Assembly: GCA_037893245.1 (NCBI GenBank)
Contig: JBAIAA010000603.1
Span: 372,001-436,000, forward strand
Origin: Crossaster papposus
Taxonomy: Eukaryota > Echinodermata > Asteroidea > Velatida > Solasteridae
Reading direction: 5' to 3'
DNA: 64,000 bases
Shown: one piece after another, positions 48,001-53,100 of the stretch
Position numbering within the stretch: the first letter of the stretch is position 1
Layout: the number at the start of each line of letters is the position of its first letter
Notes under the pieces: generated by a model
The model's input: the letters and a program-made list of their open reading frames with translations, nothing else
Told to the model about the DNA's origin: nothing
Database searches by the model: none
Made by a program: the position numbers and the translations under genes

Positions 48001-48904
48001 ATTTATGACGTCACCCATTGTTTACCACACAACATTGTGAATAGTTTTCAGTGGAGGTTGCTACTCAACATACACACATGCAGAATTCCAAAGTATGCAT
48101 GTTTTTTATCAAAAGACATTCAAATGTGCAGAGAACTGAAAACGATGATTACTGTGGAGCAATTTTTCCTCGAGTCAAAAATTGTAAATGAGCCTCGGAG
48201 GTAACCCCTATTCCTGTGATGCACTGTAGTAAACAGTGCATAACATTATCAATACAAAAGGCTAGGTACAACATTTCTGTGATCTCGATTCTCGTGTATA
48301 TTTCATTGCATTGATGTGCAAAATCAATGAAATTGGACTTGACTATGACGCTGACTTTCTGCTTTATCTTGTTGTCAGATCCGAGTAAACGCTGTAAACC
48401 CCACTGTTGTCAACACCGCTATGGGATTGATTGGCTGGGCTGATCCAAAGAAGGCTGACCCAATGAGAGCTCGCATCCCTCTAGGCCGCTTTGCAGGTAT
48501 GCAGTGCCACTTCCACTCCCCACCACACCAAATTGCCTTTAACAATATTGCCTTGTATTTGTACATTTGAATTTTGTACGGTTACGTTTTGTCAGTGTGT
48601 AACGCCTATAAAATGCTTGCATTTCCTTTCTTTTTGCTTTTCTACGAGTTGTGGAAAATCAGTTATTTTGGTTAAGATTTTTTTCTTTCTGTTATTTTTC
48701 TTTTCTTTTAATTTTGTTCTAGCCTAAATCTCATACACTTTCTACATATTTCTCTGTTATGTTTACTGTTATATTTTTTTTAAACCAAATACAGACCCAG
48801 CTGATGTGGTTAACGTGATTTTGTTTCTGCTGAGTGATCGGAGCGCTATGGTCAACGGAGCCATCTTGCCAATCGACGGTGGTTTTGTAATCACGGGAAT
48901 CTAG
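7289..48904 (+). CDS. DCXR: L-xylulose / dicarbonyl reductase (SDR family), eight exons
   Basis: Eight exons join in frame: 7289-7340, 28538-28635, 34971-35125, 37248-37290, 46872-46971, 47134-47198, 48379-48496 and 48795-48904 (741 nt, 246 residues plus stop). Every intron starts GT and ends AG. The product is a classical short-chain dehydrogenase close to vertebrate dicarbonyl/L-xylulose reductase, which is 244 residues. That enzyme uses NADPH to reduce L-xylulose and alpha-dicarbonyls in the uronate cycle, as a cytosolic or membrane-associated tetramer. Visible motifs are the cofactor loop TGAGKGIG (13-20), SRTRED in the segment that sets NADPH preference, LLVNNAA, and the catalytic residues N107, S136, Y149 and K153 (YSATK), which match human numbering. 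The C-terminus is GGFVITGI, without the human terminal Cys. Introns 1-4 are swollen by transposons (21.2, 6.3, 2.1 and 9.6 kb); the last three are short. Assignment to DCXR rather than another SDR rests on resemblance across the whole length. Confidence 0.93.
7445..8902. mobile_element. 1.46-kb foldback element, 8-bp target duplication (hAT-like)
   Basis: The element is an almost complete palindrome flanked by the direct repeat TAGTTATC (7437-7444 and 8903-8910). Its ends read TAGACCCAATAATTGGGGCG and the inverse. The outer 154 bp of the left arm are tandemly duplicated (7445-7598, 7599-7752), while the right arm has one copy. The arms then match to the middle, where a 243-bp MITE sits on the symmetry axis. 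An 8-bp duplication fits hAT or P-type transposition; no transposase is coded. ORFs in the arms are mirror copies of each other, not genes. Confidence 0.78.
8130..8372. mobile_element. MITE family A, copy 1 (centre of the palindrome)
   Basis: A 243-bp element with near-perfect inverted ends GGGGCCAATTTCACGGAGCT, continuing as GCTAAGCACAA. The motif TGCTAAGCA recurs inside. Its flanks are inverted copies of each other (ATCA/TGAT and beyond) because it sits on the axis of the larger foldback. Two more copies lie at 9936-10180 and 26998-27240. Confidence 0.85.
8911..9428. other. intronic, nothing recognised
   Basis: Lies between two transposons in DCXR intron 1. It has overlapping ORFs on both strands but no domain or splice pattern. 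Confidence 0.45.
9433..9931 (+). mobile_element. 4-bp-duplication family, copy A
   Basis: 499 bp with ends GGGTGCACCA and TGGTGCACCC, flanked by CCAG at 9429-9432 and 9932-9935. It is closely similar to the copy at 33621-34048. No protein is recognised. The superfamily is uncertain: 4-bp duplications occur in Ginger, Sola and Academ elements. Confidence 0.85.
9936..10180. mobile_element. MITE family A, copy 2
   Basis: About 245 bp, similar to the copies at 8130 and 26998. The left end has lost part of the inverted repeat (GGGGCCAAATTTGCTAAGCA). It abuts the 4-bp-duplication element on its left and a foldback on its right. Confidence 0.82.
10182..10789. mobile_element. 608-bp foldback element
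   Basis: Two arms of about 270 bp are inverted copies, with ends GGTTGGAC and GTCCAACC and an unpaired centre at about 10470-10517. It fills the gap between MITE A copy 2 and the Harbinger element. The left arm carries a small extra CCGGTACCGG palindrome near 10308. No clear target duplication is seen. Confidence 0.75.
11134..14190 (+). CDS. Harbinger Myb/SANT-like DNA-binding protein
   Basis: Five exons join in frame: 11134-11142, 12145-12281, 12714-12838, 13429-13538 and 13807-14190 (765 nt, 254 residues). All introns are GT-AG. The first exon codes only MGK, from an ATG with A at -3 and G at +4. Residues about 5-85 form a trihelical Myb/SANT-like domain of the NAIF1/zeste type, with [10 protein letters not shown] and [16 protein letters not shown] as the tryptophan-bearing helices. 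Residues 128-190 are Ser/Gln/Thr-rich linker, and about 195-235 form a Gln-rich coiled coil. In this transposon class the partner protein is known to bind subterminal repeats and carry the transposase into the nucleus. It faces the transposase gene tail to tail. The tiny first exon is the least certain part; the other joins are fixed by phase. Confidence 0.82.
11977..12025. repeat. (GACA)n microsatellite
   Basis: About twelve perfect tandem copies of the tetranucleotide ACAG, in intron 1 of the Harbinger Myb-like gene. Confidence 0.95.
14212..14512. mobile_element. piggyBac-like MITE with internal 13-bp repeats
   Basis: The 301-bp element is flanked by TTAA (14208-14211 and 14513-14516). Its ends are inverted: CCCTCTTATGG at the left, and CCCTCCTATAT on the other strand at the right. 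TTAA duplication with CCC termini fits piggyBac. Inside, ACCTTTCAAAACC and its truncations recur about eight times, one cluster inverted. It starts 18 bases after the stop of the Myb-like gene, so it may form that gene's 3' untranslated region. No protein is coded. Confidence 0.75.
14886..14947. mobile_element. 62-bp TTAA-flanked micro-element
   Basis: TTAA at 14882-14885 and 14948-14951 encloses inverted ends CCCTAACACTCCC and GGGAGTTAGGG. The ends resemble those of the elements at 19149 and 20180. It may be a minimal piggyBac-like deletion derivative. Confidence 0.6.
15131..17150 (-). CDS. PIF/Harbinger transposase (HARBI1-like), 314 aa
   Basis: Exons 17150-16666, 16303-16025 and 15311-15131 join to 945 nt, 314 residues plus stop; human HARBI1 has 349. 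The N-terminal half holds a helix-turn-helix-like region ([16 protein letters not shown], then [14 protein letters not shown]). The DDE nuclease follows: D152 in [10 protein letters not shown]204 in GSTHDSRIL and E265 in RVFIEQVNG, with the family motif [13 protein letters not shown] between them. Intron 1 is GT-AG. Intron 2 has a GC donor (AG|GCAAGT) and restores the family motif YNRAHPKTR; reading the neighbouring GT as donor would break the frame. I start at the ATG pair at 17150 (MMADLQ). No stop or frameshift interrupts the protein, so it may be active. A 230-bp MITE lies in intron 2. Confidence 0.88.
15594..15823. mobile_element. TA-flanked MITE inside the transposase intron
   Basis: A 230-bp palindromic element. 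Its left end is CCAGTGGCCAATATTATAAA and the right end is the near complement. It is flanked by TA on both sides (15592-15593, 15824-15825). The terminal GGCCAATTTCAT part resembles the ends of the MITE at 8130, 9936 and 26998. Confidence 0.65.
17640..19025 (+). pseudogene. degenerate LINE reverse transcriptase (CR1/Jockey-like)
   Basis: Recognisable pieces in shifting frames: a [14 protein letters not shown] segment near 17795 (RT start region); [17 protein letters not shown] near 18080, with the first catalytic Asp; [14 protein letters not shown] near 18255; [17 protein letters not shown] near 18580; and RPHLKYCST near 18680. A C-terminal [16 protein letters not shown] near 18925 ends the protein. 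The second catalytic motif (YADD type) is damaged, reading VLLKIVDDC. Several frameshifts and stops make it dead. It lies in DCXR intron 1 just outside the Harbinger element. Confidence 0.85.
19149..19569. mobile_element. TTAA-flanked element with internal TACTA repeats
   Basis: TTAA at 19145-19148 and 19570-19573. The ends are CCCCAACCCCCTAG and, on the other strand, CCCTAACCCTACC. The interior is made of degenerate ACTAAAAAGTACTAC-like repeats. It looks like a piggyBac-like MITE related to the one at 20180. Confidence 0.55.
20180..20570. mobile_element. TTAA-flanked element with internal TCCTGAATC repeats
   Basis: TTAA at 20176-20179 and 20571-20574. Ends CCCTAACCCCCTCACTGC and the inverse of CCCTAACCACCCCGAGTCC. 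Inside, a 20-28-bp motif (TCCTGAATCYGCCACAGTCC) recurs about seven times in both orientations. Confidence 0.68.
20575..21299. other. intronic, nothing recognised
   Basis: AT-rich intron 1 sequence. Only short ORFs are seen. Confidence 0.45.
21300..23715. repeat. local duplication array, non-coding
   Basis: Blocks recur in order. A hairpin block around CTTCCGGTTTGGACCGGAAG followed by CACGTGATTTCACGCACACG starts near 21445 (partial), 22033, 22360 and 23391. A block with GGAGTTCACTATAGGGTC starts near 22203, 22525 and 23557. A block with ACACCGGTTATAAAGTG occurs near 21833 and 23193. The main unit is about 1.36 kb, with a 0.33-kb inner duplication. Copies have diverged. It is rich in TGACGTCA-type and CACGTG sites. 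No protein is seen. Confidence 0.75.
23716..24840. other. intronic, nothing recognised apart from a hairpin
   Basis: Purine-rich A/G run at 23727-23755, then a near-perfect hairpin at 23769-23796 (GGCTTTTTCGCA stem). No gene is seen. Confidence 0.45.
24844..26086. mobile_element. 1.24-kb near-complete palindrome
   Basis: Two arms of about 600 bp are inverted copies, meeting near 25465. Ends TAGTCCAGG and CCTGGACTA. It is flanked by TAT on both sides (24841-24843, 26087-26089), a possible 3-bp duplication. AT-rich with no conserved ORF; a (TA)n stretch in the right arm is longer than in the left. Confidence 0.75.
26468..27627. mobile_element. possible inverted-repeat element around MITE A copy 3
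   Basis: TAGACTTGACCCAAGTCGGG near 26468 is matched by its complement ending near 27627. The arms are about 40 bp. Inside are TGTACA-rich microsatellite-like sequence (26725-26835), MITE A copy 3 and a small palindrome (27241-27310). Boundaries are uncertain. Confidence 0.45.
26998..27240. mobile_element. MITE family A, copy 3
   Basis: 243 bp with intact inverted ends, like copy 1. The flanks are CT on the left and AG on the right, so no direct duplication is seen. Confidence 0.85.
27690..27819. repeat. polypyrimidine (C)nT tract
   Basis: 130 bp almost entirely C broken by single T. The Pro-rich ORF across it is an artefact of composition. Such tracts can form triplex (H-DNA). Confidence 0.95.
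27880..28190 (+). pseudogene. LINE 3' end fragment (L2/CR1-like)
   Basis: One frame from about 27915 reads [20 protein letters not shown], then [16 protein letters not shown] and KTHLF. This is the usual C-terminus of L2/CR1-type reverse transcriptases. The copy ends in an ATTGATTAATTGATTAG tail, like the short tandem tails of this LINE group. It is 5'-truncated. Confidence 0.8.
28300..28490. repeat. GAGTCGAGTC-type short repeats
   Basis: Repeated ACTCGAGTCGAGTC and variants, just before DCXR exon 2. Related TCAAGTCAAGTCGAGTC repeats lie at 27825-27860. No gene. Confidence 0.75.
28538..28635 (+). CDS. DCXR: DCXR exon 2 (cofactor-specificity segment)
   Basis: Residues 18-50. The exon completes the GIG of the dinucleotide loop, then gives [20 protein letters not shown]. 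The basic Arg after the second beta strand is the usual mark of NADPH preference in this family. The acceptor is TTTTAACAG and the donor GTACGC; the exon ends in phase 0. Confidence 0.92.
28934..29375. repeat. 13-bp minisatellite with a sequence gradient
   Basis: About 34 units of CAAGCTCTCCGCT. From left to right the unit changes to CAAGCTCTCCGCG, then CAAGCTCTTCGCG/TACGTG, then CCAGCTCTCTGCT. ORFs of 200-224 codons across it arise because the unit lacks stops; they are not supported as genes. It lies in DCXR intron 2. Confidence 0.96.
29376..31029. other. intronic, nothing recognised
   Basis: Intron 2 sequence between the minisatellite and the hAT relic. No domain or clear repeat is seen; a hairpin built around CACGTGTCACGTG is near 29960. 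Confidence 0.4.
31030..33300 (-). pseudogene. dead hAT transposase (ZNF862-like, DUF4371 type)
   Basis: Read on the minus strand: [20 protein letters not shown] near 32270, the start of the RNase H fold with the first Asp; a [13 protein letters not shown] segment near 31955; [11 protein letters not shown] near 31290; and the hAT dimerisation domain [20 protein letters not shown] at 31205-31034, ending at a natural TGA. An intron-like donor (GGTGAGT near 32170) and acceptor (CTGTTTAG near 31962) flank two segments in the order expected for spliced exons. Frame breaks before the dimerisation domain and near 31400 show that it is inactive. It lies antisense in DCXR intron 2. Such hAT-derived genes are sometimes domesticated; the stops argue against that here. 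Confidence 0.78.
33621..34048 (+). mobile_element. 4-bp-duplication family, copy B
   Basis: 428 bp with the same ends as copy A, flanked by ATAT at 33617-33620 and 34049-34052. It differs from copy A by short deletions near positions matching 9640-9670 and 9800-9850. Confidence 0.85.
34053..34970. other. intronic, nothing recognised
   Basis: Between the 4-bp-duplication element and DCXR exon 3. Short repeats of TTTCGAGC(G/T)CACGAAA occur near 34190-34250. Confidence 0.45.
34971..35125 (+). CDS. DCXR: DCXR exon 3 (NNAA motif)
   Basis: Residues 51-101 and two bases of Ser102. It encodes CVDLGD, where Asp contacts the adenine in SDRs, and [16 protein letters not shown], the structural NNAG-type motif. 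The acceptor is TTCTTTCAG and the donor GTGAGT. Confidence 0.93.
35240..36595. mobile_element. pogo/Tc1-like non-autonomous element (outer)
   Basis: Ends CAGTTGAACGCCGCTATAAC and the inverse of CAGTGGAACGTCGCTATATC, flanked by TA on both sides (35238-35239, 36596-36597). These ends and the TA target fit the pogo/Tigger type. The right subterminal region repeats TTCGGTATAGC. A second element is inserted within it. No transposase is seen. Located in DCXR intron 3. Confidence 0.72.
35277..36322. mobile_element. nested TA-flanked element (inner)
   Basis: Ends CCGTAATTCCCTGCGG and CCGCAGGAAATTACGG, with TA on both sides (35275-35276, 36323-36324). Both subterminal regions carry AARGCGC/ATAAGCCGC repeats. 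It is inserted 37 bp inside the left end of the outer element. No protein is recognised. Confidence 0.72.
37248..37290 (+). CDS. DCXR: DCXR exon 4 (catalytic Asn)
   Basis: A 43-nt exon for residues 102-116, [15 protein letters not shown]. Asn107 is the fourth member of the SDR catalytic tetrad. The acceptor is TTGTTTCAG and the donor GTTGGT. It is too short for a simple ORF search; it is found by homology to DCXR and by exact phase agreement on both sides. Confidence 0.92.
37384..37420. repeat. partial TTAA-type element end
   Basis: TTAAAGGTAATATACAATA followed by TTTGCAAACATA resembles the terminus at 54103 and the sequence at 60569. No partner end was found. Confidence 0.35.
37834..38322. 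mobile_element. Harbinger-like MITE with TAA duplication
   Basis: 489 bp with ends GGCCAAATAAAACAAAAAAC and its near complement, both continuing into ATGTTTAGCGTCA. It is flanked by TAA (37831-37833, 38323-38325). Long T/A runs lie inside. A 199-codon minus-strand ORF starts outside and runs through it; it is low-complexity and not a gene. Confidence 0.78.
38326..38750. other. purine-rich intronic stretch
   Basis: Degenerate AGGGTAGGATCAAAGTC repeats (38456-38500) and a 14-G run. The minus-strand Pro/Leu-rich ORF here lacks any domain. Confidence 0.45.
38790..39095 (-). pseudogene. mariner transposase C-terminal relic
   Basis: Minus strand in two frames: [18 protein letters not shown], then [20 protein letters not shown] with the third catalytic Asp of DD34D mariner transposases, followed by [15 protein letters not shown]. 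There is a frameshift between the two parts and no N-terminal half. Intron 4 of DCXR. Confidence 0.82.
39107..39335 (-). mobile_element. tRNA-derived SINE, copy 1
   Basis: On the minus strand, TAGCCTAGTTAGTAGAGAGG (A-box-like) and GGTTCCAATCC (B-box-like) lie at tRNA spacing. They are followed by a body shared with 59228-59685. Mismatches in the tRNA-like part make a functional tRNA gene unlikely. Confidence 0.7.
40520..41520. repeat. dispersed repeat R1, copy 1
   Basis: About 1 kb shared with 55905-56770, starting GGACGTGTA and ending TGATTGATTATTACCGGTGA. It contains two or three internal degenerate repeats (a GAGATGCTGAAGCAGTTCTG-like block) and G runs. It lies immediately 3' of the Penelope-like frame when read on the minus strand. 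Confidence 0.75.
41706..42700 (-). pseudogene. Penelope-like element reverse transcriptase fragment
   Basis: Minus strand: [20 protein letters not shown], then SPEICDI and [12 protein letters not shown], the catalytic YxDD motif. A single frameshift at about 42385-42395 follows. The frame then continues as [20 protein letters not shown] and runs to TAA at 41706 through a region with [11 protein letters not shown] and [13 protein letters not shown]. These motifs fit Penelope-like reverse transcriptases. The 5' part (first catalytic Asp, fingers) is missing. The C-terminal GIY-YIG endonuclease is absent: the frame ends in a Gln/Glu/Asn-rich tail. Apart from the one shift it is well preserved. 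Confidence 0.85.
43282..44340. other. inside the TTA-flanked element, nothing recognised
   Basis: ORFs of 60-119 codons on both strands, without domain or splice pattern. It could be an eroded part of the element's own coding region. Confidence 0.4.
45117..46140. other. intronic palindrome-rich stretch
   Basis: Short inverted and direct repeats around GGGAATACGCACAATAGGTT (two tandem copies, 45625-45670) and TTGCGTACCTGTT. A possible inverted pair ACCATAGCG (45230) and CGCTATGGT (46030) may bound an old element. No gene. Confidence 0.4.
46148..46326. repeat. 90-bp tandem duplication
   Basis: Two adjacent copies start CACAACTCCGAAAAATGTAA, each with AACAATGTTACATGTCATAC and a GTACAT-rich end. 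Confidence 0.9.
46390..46700 (+). pseudogene. LINE 3' end fragment
   Basis: The frame at 46391-46605 reads [20 protein letters not shown] then [16 protein letters not shown], the C-terminus of CR1/Rex-like reverse transcriptases. It is followed by a short 3' part. It is 5'-truncated and in sense orientation just before DCXR exon 5. A distant relative is the LINE end near 18925. Confidence 0.8.
46872..46971 (+). CDS. DCXR: DCXR exon 5 (catalytic Ser and Tyr)
   Basis: Residues 117-149 plus one base. It encodes [20 protein letters not shown], with catalytic Ser136 in the SSQ triplet, and ends at catalytic Tyr149 just before the intron. The acceptor is ACTCTAG. The donor GTGAGT follows the first base of the next Ser codon. 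Confidence 0.93.
47134..47198 (+). CDS. DCXR: DCXR exon 6 (catalytic Lys)
   Basis: Residues 150-171, [20 protein letters not shown] then HQ. Lys153 completes the YxxxK motif split by intron 5. The acceptor is TTCTTTAG and the donor GTAAGT; phase 0 end. Confidence 0.94.
47340..47560. repeat. 18-bp minisatellite in DCXR intron 6
   Basis: Units of TGACTGTCGGGCGTCGGC, near-perfect in the right part (five or six copies) and degenerate in the left part. Confidence 0.92.
47561..47890. repeat. TGGGTGTTG-type repeat array in DCXR intron 6
   Basis: Degenerate units of TGGGTGTT with GCC, GGC or AATT between them, directly after the 18-bp array. It is strongly G/T on the + strand. ORFs rich in Val, Leu, Gly and Cys are artefacts. 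Confidence 0.9.
48379..48496 (+). CDS. DCXR: DCXR exon 7 (substrate loop)
   Basis: Residues 172-210 and one base. [16 protein letters not shown] is the region after beta-6 that in DCXR contacts cofactor and substrate. It is followed by the mobile loop and IPLGRFA, the usual entry to the last helix. The acceptor is TTGTCAG and the donor GTATGC. Confidence 0.94.
48795..48904 (+). CDS. DCXR: DCXR exon 8 (C-terminus and stop)
   Basis: Residues 211-246: [20 protein letters not shown], then [16 protein letters not shown] and TAG at 48902-48904. The family signature LLSDRS and the terminal DGGF turn are present. The acceptor is AAATACAG. Confidence 0.94.
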
Positions 48905-49080
48905 GTGGCCAATATTCTCGTGATCATGTCCAGTGTCTCTAATGAGATAAGCGGGGCACAGGAAAGATGAGATTCCACAATTCACTTGATATTTCATGAA
49001 ACGTTCAAGGGTGACTATGTGTACCATTTGTGGTTTGGATTCTATTGCTATTAATAACGGGAAATTTGAAGATTAAGTTA

Positions 49081-49086
49081 AATAAA
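49081..49086 (+). terminator. polyadenylation signal of DCXR
   Basis: A canonical AATAAA lies 177 bases after the DCXR stop codon and is the first one there. A MITE begins 10 bases further on, at 49096, so the cleavage site may lie inside it. Confidence 0.65.
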
Positions 49087-49095
49087 GTAAAGTTA

Positions 49096-49290
49096 CGCTC
49101 GGTTCAGACAGGCGTTCCACAGTAGCGCCGAACCAAATTGAAATCAAGTCGCTCCTGGGTCGCTCTAACAACTCCAGCAGTCAATCGTTCGCCGTCTGGC
49201 GCGCCTTGTCGCCCTTATTGGTTTCAGACGTCGGACTCAATTCACTCATTTGGTTCGGCGCGACTGTGGAACGCCTGTCTGAACCGAGCC
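49096..49290. mobile_element. 195-bp MITE with TTA duplication after the DCXR poly(A) signal
   Basis: Ends GCTCGGTTCAGACAGGCGTT and its complement, arms of about 45 bp. It is flanked by TTA (49093-49095, 49291-49293), the Harbinger-type target. One terminal base differs between the ends. Confidence 0.8.
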
Positions 49291-49569
49291 TTATTGGAAT
49301 GTTGGAGTATCAGAGATGTATAAGAGATGTAATAATAAGGCAATTTGGGGGACTTTGGTATACATGTACAGGTAATCATGTTTTGGAATTGTGAAGTTGA
49401 ACCTAAGATAATAAGGGAATAACTATGTACTGAACCGGTTTTAAACAATTTAAAACTGGTATGCTGGGGTCATCCGCGTCCACAAATTTAAACATCTAAA
49501 TCAAAAATTATACAATTTCAACAATTTTGTTGAACAATTTTACCACAAGTTTTGTGAAACACTCCTCTA

Positions 49570-49814
49570 GCTATGCAGTCCGGTGTAATTCCAAATATGG
49601 CATCTTATGATTTATTCAAGGTAACGTCATTCAACCAATCAGCGCGCTTAGAAATGACATGCGCATGCTGCAGATTACTCCAGTCATGCAGTGCGTGCAC
49701 AAACAACTGCACGTGACCTCCAGTAATTTTTGCTGTCGCTGATTGGTAGTGGGGTACCATGAGACAGAATCTCATGAATATGTACCATGATTGGAATTAC
49801 ACCTGACTGCTATG
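49570..49814. mobile_element. MITE with GGTGTAATTCCAA ends
   Basis: TATGCAGTCCGGTGTAATTC at the left and GGAATTACACCTGACTGCTA at the right pair over about 28 bp. The interior is non-coding; the target duplication is unclear. Confidence 0.65.
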
Positions 49815-50680
49815 TTTATGATATGTGCCTCGGCCGTGTGATTAGTATTACATGTAAACATGGTAAACAACTCTTTATAGTTTATATAATTATAGTTTAT
49901 AGTTTATAGTTTATATTGGTAGAATTATCAACGCAGTAACACTGTGCGCATGGGTGCGCGCACGCATGCATATTTCACAGAACTGAGTAAATTTTGTTTT
50001 CACAAACTGACACCCAAGTACCGAAGTGCGCATTTTCATTTTAACGAACTAAAACCCCATCTTAATTTTATGAGTTTAAAGGTTTTCAGTTAAACGTTTC
50101 TGCAACCACATAGTAAATCCGTGTCGAAGCTTTCAAAGCATTTCACTCCGAATTCATGAAAAAAAAATTATTCATAACTCAGTTTCATTAACTGACACCC
50201 TGACACCTACATGTAGGTGTGCACGCGTTTAATTTTGTAAAAAAACGGTAACGATTCCGCATGTTTTACTCACTCAAAAAGAAGCAAAAGGACTCCACAA
50301 GAGTCCAAATTTAATGCGACACCAGAAAAAAGTGTTAAAACTGGTTGGTGTTATCGGCTATTTAAAATCACCTACTTGACGAACTCTTGATCAACAGCAT
50401 TTGGTAAAGTGTGTCTCAGGTATTTCTGGTTCATAAGAACCAGCACTTTTGATTATCTCTTCTTTCAAAGATGTATTAGCAAGACATTATAATGACATTG
50501 TACAATATTGTCTTGTTTGGTTTTATTTATTTTGAATAAATGATGTGAAAGAATTTTTTTTAAACTGAATTCAATTACCTTATTAATTTTGTTCTTTTAG
50601 TTCAATTAAATTCAACACAAGAAATTATAGCAAAATTGAAAGGCGGGAATTTGCAGTATTTGCTGATGAAGTGAGTATAC
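49815..50680. other. intergenic, nothing recognised
   Basis: AT-rich. A small hairpin CACCTACATGTAGGTG is at about 50205. A tandem TATAGTTTATAGTTTA run is at 49876-49915. Confidence 0.5.
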
Positions 50681-50684
50681 TTAA

Positions 50685-51287
50685 AGGGTACTTGAAATTC
50701 AAAACTTTAATATGGCGAAATATACGTTTTAATAATGCTGAATACCTAACAACTGCAAAAACTTTATATTTGTTTATGTTAGTTCATTAATCGTGACCCT
50801 AAAATAAAAAGCAATATGCGCCGTGCCCCGCCTATAAAAGATGACGTCACGGTAAGAATAGAGCGTGGCTGTACCAGGCTAAGCCTAGCCTTAAATACAA
50901 GTATCCGCAACGTGGGATCATCGTTTGCCACAACTCTAAACGTGAAGATAGCCGTATACATACGTGTACATAGCCGTGCATATACGTATAACAATGCATT
51001 GCGGGCTATGTACATGTACATGTTTGGTGTTATGACAAACGATGATCCCACGTTGCGGATACAGTGCAGCCTTGTATTCAAGGCTAGGCTTGGCCTGGTA
51101 TATCCACGCTATATTCTTACCGTGACGTCATCTTTTGTGGGCGGGGCAAGGCGCATATCGCTTTTCATTTTAGGGTCACGATTAATGAGCAAACCTAAAC
51201 AAATAAGAAGTTTTTGCAGTTGTTAAGTATTCAGCGTTATTAAAGCATATATTTCGCCATATTAAAGTTTTTAATTTCAGTTACCCT
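50685..51287. mobile_element. TTAA-flanked 603-bp palindrome (Kolobok-like)
   Basis: TTAA at 50681-50684 and 51288-51291. Ends AGGGTACTTGAAATTCAAAA and the inverse of AGGGTAACTGAAATTAAAAA. The arms stay complementary for about 280 bp to an axis near 50986. ORFs in the two arms mirror each other. Confidence 0.78.
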
Positions 51288-51291
51288 TTAA

Positions 51292-53100
51292 AACTCTAAA
51301 ACTCGTTATCTTGCTCATATGCATGTGATTAATTTTACCAATTGGATTTTTATATCCAGACAGATGTTCTTAATTTGTTAAATACACCATTGCCCAGTTT
51401 TCATCGGTGAGTTACAAACAGAATCTTTAACCAGTTCGCACCAGGTTTATTTTCAAGTAACCGAGACCGCTAGCGGGAATACTTTTCATCGAAAAAATGT
51501 GTTTTTTATGCAGTCAAATATTCCTGTTTTGATAATGCAACTTCTACAAGATGCTAACACTTAGTTTATTAGCACCGTTATTTACAGTTTTTGCCAACAT
51601 TCTGTCGCCTAGGGCATTTTTTCTCTCTGCAGTCAGAGCGTGATATTACGTCAACCGCTACCCCCCCCCCCCCCCCCCCCCCCCCCCCCACCCCCTAACA
51701 TTTGCCGTGTATGTGTGTACGCTGCAAAAGTTTCCTTAGTTGTTGCGGTTGACATGTATTTACGCCAAAGGTTACCCGCTAGCGCTGCGGATGACGGGTA
51801 TACACGACTGACATGTATGGCATACACAGCGGTGGACGTGAATATACGTCAACGTTGACGCGGTGGACGTGTATATACGCTATATCGTGGTATCACGCTT
51901 CAGTTCCATTGTCTAGTTCATTGTCTCCATTGAATTCATACAGCCGAGGATTATCAGCTGCGTCCAGTAATTTCTTGAAATTCAAATTTCCCAACTATTG
52001 TTCCTTAGTCTCTTTTGAAATTCTTGAAAGGGTGCTTTTCAGCTGGGCTTGCAAATATATGTATATATATTACTACCTACAATTATTGTCCCCGGCCCTT
52101 TGTGTAGATCCATGGATGACGTACACACACACACAAGTGTGTAAAGGCCTTCGATCGTGGACGGGGTATTGTCCGACCGTCTTCCCTCTTTTGTTTATAC
52201 TCTAACGTTTTTTGATGATCGCCATAGGATTTGTACACGGGAAAAGATCGTGGACGTTTTGTCAATCGTGGACCCATTGTTTGACTCCCAATTCTTTTGT
52301 CCGACGACCACGATTGCCGGTCAATACAAACGCACGTCCCCGCGGAATTAAACTGCGGTGCCTGACGGATCCCTGGATAGTAAACGATTTTTCGGGCCTT
52401 GCTTGGGACGTGTTTAATCGTCATCCGTTTTGAATCTCAGAAAATTTGTGCGGATATATATAATAATAATGGGCATTTAGAACGCTTTACACAAAAGTAC
52501 CAAAGCGTGTACAAAGGTGAACCATTAATAAATTCAATAATATACGTCCTCCTGCGCGAACTGGTTAAGAAGAACCATTTTGCAAGAATATTTGACAAAG
52601 CAAAACAGTAAAGCAAAATATTGAAATACATTAACCTTACCTCCAGGGTGTGGGAAGAACCCCAATAAAGTTAGAGGATTCGGAAATGTTTAAGTTAAGT
52701 GAGGGAGGCACTACAATTCTATATTTTGTCTCAATATTTTGCTTAACAGAATGAGCATCGTTACAAATTGGGCCTTAATAGCGAGTGAAATGTATAAAAG
52801 ACTACATTTTGATTTATCGCAGTAAAAACTAAAAAAACAACTGGAGGGTCCATTAATACAAATTTACTATAAACTTCAAAGAAAATGTGTTACAACCCTA
52901 TTATTGCCTGTAGAATCCAATCTGAACAAAATGCAGACCTTGATACAGGACCTGGTTAACCCCACCCCTTTCGAAAATAGACGGGTACATACCCAGAATG
53001 GCTTTGAACTACGAAATGCATAATACCTCCTGGTGGTGATTCAGCTGAACCATCCGATCAAATTCCTAAAACACAACAACTTCCATAACTAATTAATTAC
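51292..53100. other. intergenic, no gene recognised
   Basis: Contains a 29-C run (51661-51689) followed by degenerate TGTATATACGTCAACG-type short repeats to 51890, a (CA)n run at 52121-52136 and GATCGTGGACG repeats near 52150-52270. ORFs of up to 130 codons are low-complexity or mirror each other. Confidence 0.45.

Noticed and set aside
50779-51226. ORFs of 100 and 136 codons on opposite strands
   Set aside because: They lie in the two arms of the TTAA palindrome and mirror each other.
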